From positions 1 through 35,374 of the forward strand of contig JAUHQG010000018.1 in NCBI GenBank assembly GCA_030408475.1: a DNA stretch of 35,374 bases, read 5' to 3'. The DNA is from Candidatus Amphrikana amoebophyrae (GTDB taxonomy: Bacteria; Chlamydiota; Chlamydiia; Chlamydiales; JACRBE01). Shown one piece after another: positions 33,366 through 35,374 of this stretch. Each line of letters starts with the position of its first letter. Position 1 is the stretch's first letter. The position numbers were made by a program, and so were the translations under genes. Below the pieces are notes generated by a model. That model did no database searches. It worked only from the letters and a program-made list of their open reading frames with translations, and was not told the DNA's origin.

Positions 33366-34075
33366 GAAATTAGCGTAGCATTTCTTAACTTGGTTTTATT
33401 TCTTCGATACGAAAAACAATCATGTTGACACTCAAAAGAACAAACGTTTGCAAATTCAATATTTTTTTTCAATATCCCACTTTGTAATAATTGATATTCT
33501 CCTACACGCCACAGGTTAAAATAATTTGTATTTTCTTTAAATGGGAGAAAAGATTGTGGGAATTCTTGTTTATAGTTAATGAATTGAGAGTGTTTAGGTC
33601 CAAGAGATGGAGCGATGCAAACGATGATATTGGCTGGATTGCAAGAAAACGTTTTAACCATTTTCTCCACACAACTTTTATAAATATTTTGCACATTACC
33701 TCTCCAACCGGAATGAACATTAGCAATGACATTTTCATAGGGATCGAAGAAAATAGCGGCTTGACAATCGGCGTGAGAAATAACGAGAGTGGAACCTTTT
33801 TGAACAGATATTAAACCATCGCATTGACCTGCCAGAGTAATGTTTTGGAAGTTAGATTGCGTAATACTAATGCCATTGGAGTGGATTAAATGGGGCAAAA
33901 CAAAGTGTTCAAAACCTAAGGCATTAGAGACTAAATTAAGAGAAGCTTTCATATTTTCTTGGTGAAAAGAGAGATCATTATGACCTCTAAAGAAAGTAGC
34001 GTGGTTAATATTTTGAAATTTATTTAAGAGGTGAAACTGACCATATTGGATATTATCTTTTTTGAAACGCAGCAC
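33353..34075 (-). CDS. pgeF: Laccase-domain (YfiH/PgeF) family protein
   Basis: 240 residues from a GTG at 34075; the open frame extends to 34096, but GGAGG 5 nt before the GTG (34081-34085) and the sequence favour this start. The family (Cu-oxidase_4, YfiH) acts on peptidoglycan-derived or purine substrates; the best supported role is correcting cell-wall precursor or nucleoside errors, and the exact one here is unknown. The metal-binding signature is present: VISHADCQAAIF, then NVHSGWRG, then a His in GPKHSQF and CSFECQHDCFSYRR near the end. It overlaps the upstream rsmB by 23 bp. Confidence 0.87.
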   Translation of the reverse strand: MLRFKKDNIQYGQFHLLNKFQNINHATFFRGHNDLSFHQENMKASLNLVSNALGFEHFVLPHLIHSNGISITQSNFQNITLAGQCDGLISVQKGSTLVISHADCQAAIFFDPYENVIANVHSGWRGNVQNIYKSCVEKMVKTFSCNPANIIVCIAPSLGPKHSQFINYKQEFPQSFLPFKENTNYFNLWRVGEYQLLQSGILKKNIEFANVCSFECQHDCFSYRRNKTKLRNATLISLLE

Positions 34076-35228
34076 AAAAGCCTCCATCTTGACCATTAGA
34101 AGATGGTAAAAGAGTAAGCGATTGATTGATTTGTTTTAAAGAAGCAATATTTGAAGCGTGAGAAACCAGTTGTTGATTTTCATCATTTAGAATTGAGCAT
34201 GTAAGAATCCACATTTGACCACCAGGATTTAATTTCTCGCAAGCTTTAGAGACTAATTGCTTTTGAAGAGAGGTGAGACGATTGAGTTCAACATCATTAA
34301 TACGATATTTAGCTTCAGGTTTTTTAGCGAGTACGCCGCTATTGGAACAAGGCACATCTAAGATAATGAGATCAAAAAGTTGATCAATGGGTAAAGTGGT
34401 ACCATCCAGATTGAGAATATCAGCTTCAATTTTCAGCCTATTTAAATTCTCTTTTAATCGATCAAGTCTGGAAGAATCAAAATCATTAGCCCAAAGTTTA
34501 GCCTGTGGATAAATAGCATGAGCTAAAGTCACTTTTCCACCTGGACTTGCGCAAACATCTAAAATTGAAGAAGGGGTAAACTCACCTCTTGCTAAATGAG
34601 CCATTAATTTAATGGGAGTGATATTTTGAATATATGACCCATCAATATTCAAGACTTCATCTAATTTTCCATTCAATTTATAAGCGGAGCAAAAAGGAAA
34701 TTTTTCGACTAACTCCCCTTGAGAAGTTTCAGCTTTACAAGGAAGTCTATAAAAGACTTGAGGTCGCTCTAACATCGCTGCATAAACACTATCTTCTAGA
34801 TCTAATTTTTCTAATAAAAATGGGGGAACTGAATACTTATCGCTCTTGGATAAACTCGCTTCATCGAATTGAAAACTTTCTAATTTTCGCAATAATGCAT
34901 TAAGAAAAGAAGCTTGTTGTTTGGCAATTTTTTTTGCTAGCTTTACAGACTCATCTACAATGGCATAAATGGGAACTTTATCCATATATTTGAGTTGATA
35001 AATCGCCATATAGATGAGCAATTTAATCCCCCCTTTTACGCGAAGGGGATTATTATCATTTAATTGCTTTGCATAGGCAGCAAGCTCTAACATTCGTCTT
35101 AAAGTTCCAAATGCAATCTCTTTTGCAAAAGCAACATCTTCTAAATTAGCGAAAGTAGATTCAAGCATCACACCATTGGTGCGAAACTCATTTAATGCTC
35201 TCAATGCTAAACTTCTTCCATTTTCCAT
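34053..35228 (-). CDS. rsmB: 16S rRNA (cytosine-C5-)-methyltransferase RsmB family
   Basis: An m5C methyltransferase, probably for C967 of 16S rRNA. N-terminal NusB-like RNA-binding domain (about residues 1-125, with LRALNEFRTNGVMLE and VDESVKLAKKIAKQQASFLNALL), then the SAM-binding motif VCASPGGKVTLAH, LWANDFDSSRLDRLKENLNRL, and the catalytic cysteines in DVPCSNSGVLAKKPEAKY and WILTCSIL. The open frame runs to 35360, but residues before the ATG at 35228 look unlike the family; from there it is 391 residues. A promoter sits so close to this ATG that the message may be leaderless. Confidence 0.92.
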   Translation of the reverse strand: MENGRSLALRALNEFRTNGVMLESTFANLEDVAFAKEIAFGTLRRMLELAAYAKQLNDNNPLRVKGGIKLLIYMAIYQLKYMDKVPIYAIVDESVKLAKKIAKQQASFLNALLRKLESFQFDEASLSKSDKYSVPPFLLEKLDLEDSVYAAMLERPQVFYRLPCKAETSQGELVEKFPFCSAYKLNGKLDEVLNIDGSYIQNITPIKLMAHLARGEFTPSSILDVCASPGGKVTLAHAIYPQAKLWANDFDSSRLDRLKENLNRLKIEADILNLDGTTLPIDQLFDLIILDVPCSNSGVLAKKPEAKYRINDVELNRLTSLQKQLVSKACEKLNPGGQMWILTCSILNDENQQLVSHASNIASLKQINQSLTLLPSSNGQDGGFCAAFQKR

Positions 35229-35234
35229 GAAAAC

Positions 35235-35264
35235 AGTATAAGCAAAATGGCACTTGAATGTAAA
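35235..35264 (-). promoter_or_regulatory. Probable promoter of rsmB, giving a leaderless mRNA
   Basis: On the coding strand, TTTACA (35259-35264) and TATACT (35235-35240) have an 18-bp spacer. Only 6 nt separate TATACT from the ATG at 35228, so the start site would be at or next to the ATG. Confidence 0.45.
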
Positions 35265-35312
35265 GCGGCTTGGCTGTGTTGCATAATTAAAACATAGAGT
35301 TACGCAGCTTTT

Positions 35313-35336
35313 AGAATTTTCCTGTAGGAAAATTCT
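35313..35336. terminator. 11-bp palindrome near the window end
   Basis: AGAATTTTCCT pairs perfectly with AGGAAAATTCT around a 2-nt centre. It could end a transcript from beyond the right edge or from the left strand. No T tract of length is present on either side. Confidence 0.35.
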
Positions 35337-35374
35337 TTCAACCAACGCTAGGGGGGGCAAAATGCTAAAGGCAT

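Noticed and set aside
33491..33814. 107-codon plus-strand frame over pgeF
   Set aside because: Antisense to a conserved family gene with clear metal-site motifs.
1..35374. CRISPR array, tRNA or rRNA
   Set aside because: No regularly spaced direct repeats and no cloverleaf-like or rRNA-like sequence were seen by eye; a tRNAscan and Rfam search would be decisive.

Overview
The window is AT-rich bacterial DNA from a member of the phylum Chlamydiae outside the classical Chlamydia genus, probably an environmental chlamydia. The evidence is a type III secretion run in the chlamydial order sctJ-K-L-R-S-T, a ParA/pGP6-D pair otherwise known from chlamydial plasmids and the CT582/CT583 locus, two porins of the cysteine-free Legionella-type MOMP-like family beside a sufBCDS operon, and a DUF47-Pit phosphate pair. 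I cannot name the genus from sequence alone.

Layout. 1-1038: decayed DNA with an open frame lacking a start, a 166-bp palindromic MITE-like element and a possible transposase remnant. 1039-5950 (+): DUF47 protein, Pit phosphate transporter, glycogen phosphorylase. 5962-6711 (-): amino-acid-binding lipoprotein. 6878-8427 (+): an unrecognised multi-helix membrane protein with a faint mitochondrial-carrier-like pattern, then a GNAT-like protein. 8454-9951 (-): pGP6-D-like protein and ParA ATPase. 10093-14096 (-): three tandem paralogs with an N-terminal Myb/SANT-like domain, a second conserved helical domain, an NLS-like basic cluster and a C-terminal repeat domain. The middle one is split by a C9 homopolymer and the third has lost its tail to a frameshift. 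This array is the best candidate for an undescribed system. 14251-16262 (+): GT9 and GT2 glycosyltransferases. 16384-18103 (+): an Inc-like bilobed membrane protein and three small unrecognised genes, bounded on the right by a decayed copy of the GT2 3' end. 18339-22730 (+): type III secretion export genes. 23015-25359 (+): tandem porins. 25470-35228 (-): sufBCDS, kdsB, dTDP-rhamnose genes rfbB/D/C, pgeF and rsmB, densely packed and probably largely co-transcribed.

How the genes fit together. The conserved genes cover nutrient uptake (Pit, solute-binding lipoprotein), glycogen use, Fe-S assembly, KDO and rhamnose sugars for surface glycans (kdsB, rfbBCD, GT9, GT2), outer membrane pores and protein export into a host cell. 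The lineage-specific genes (Myb/SANT array, Inc-like protein, carrier-like protein) are the kind of accessory cargo that could be delivered by the type III system, but that link is inference. No tRNA, rRNA, CRISPR array or intact insertion sequence was recognised.
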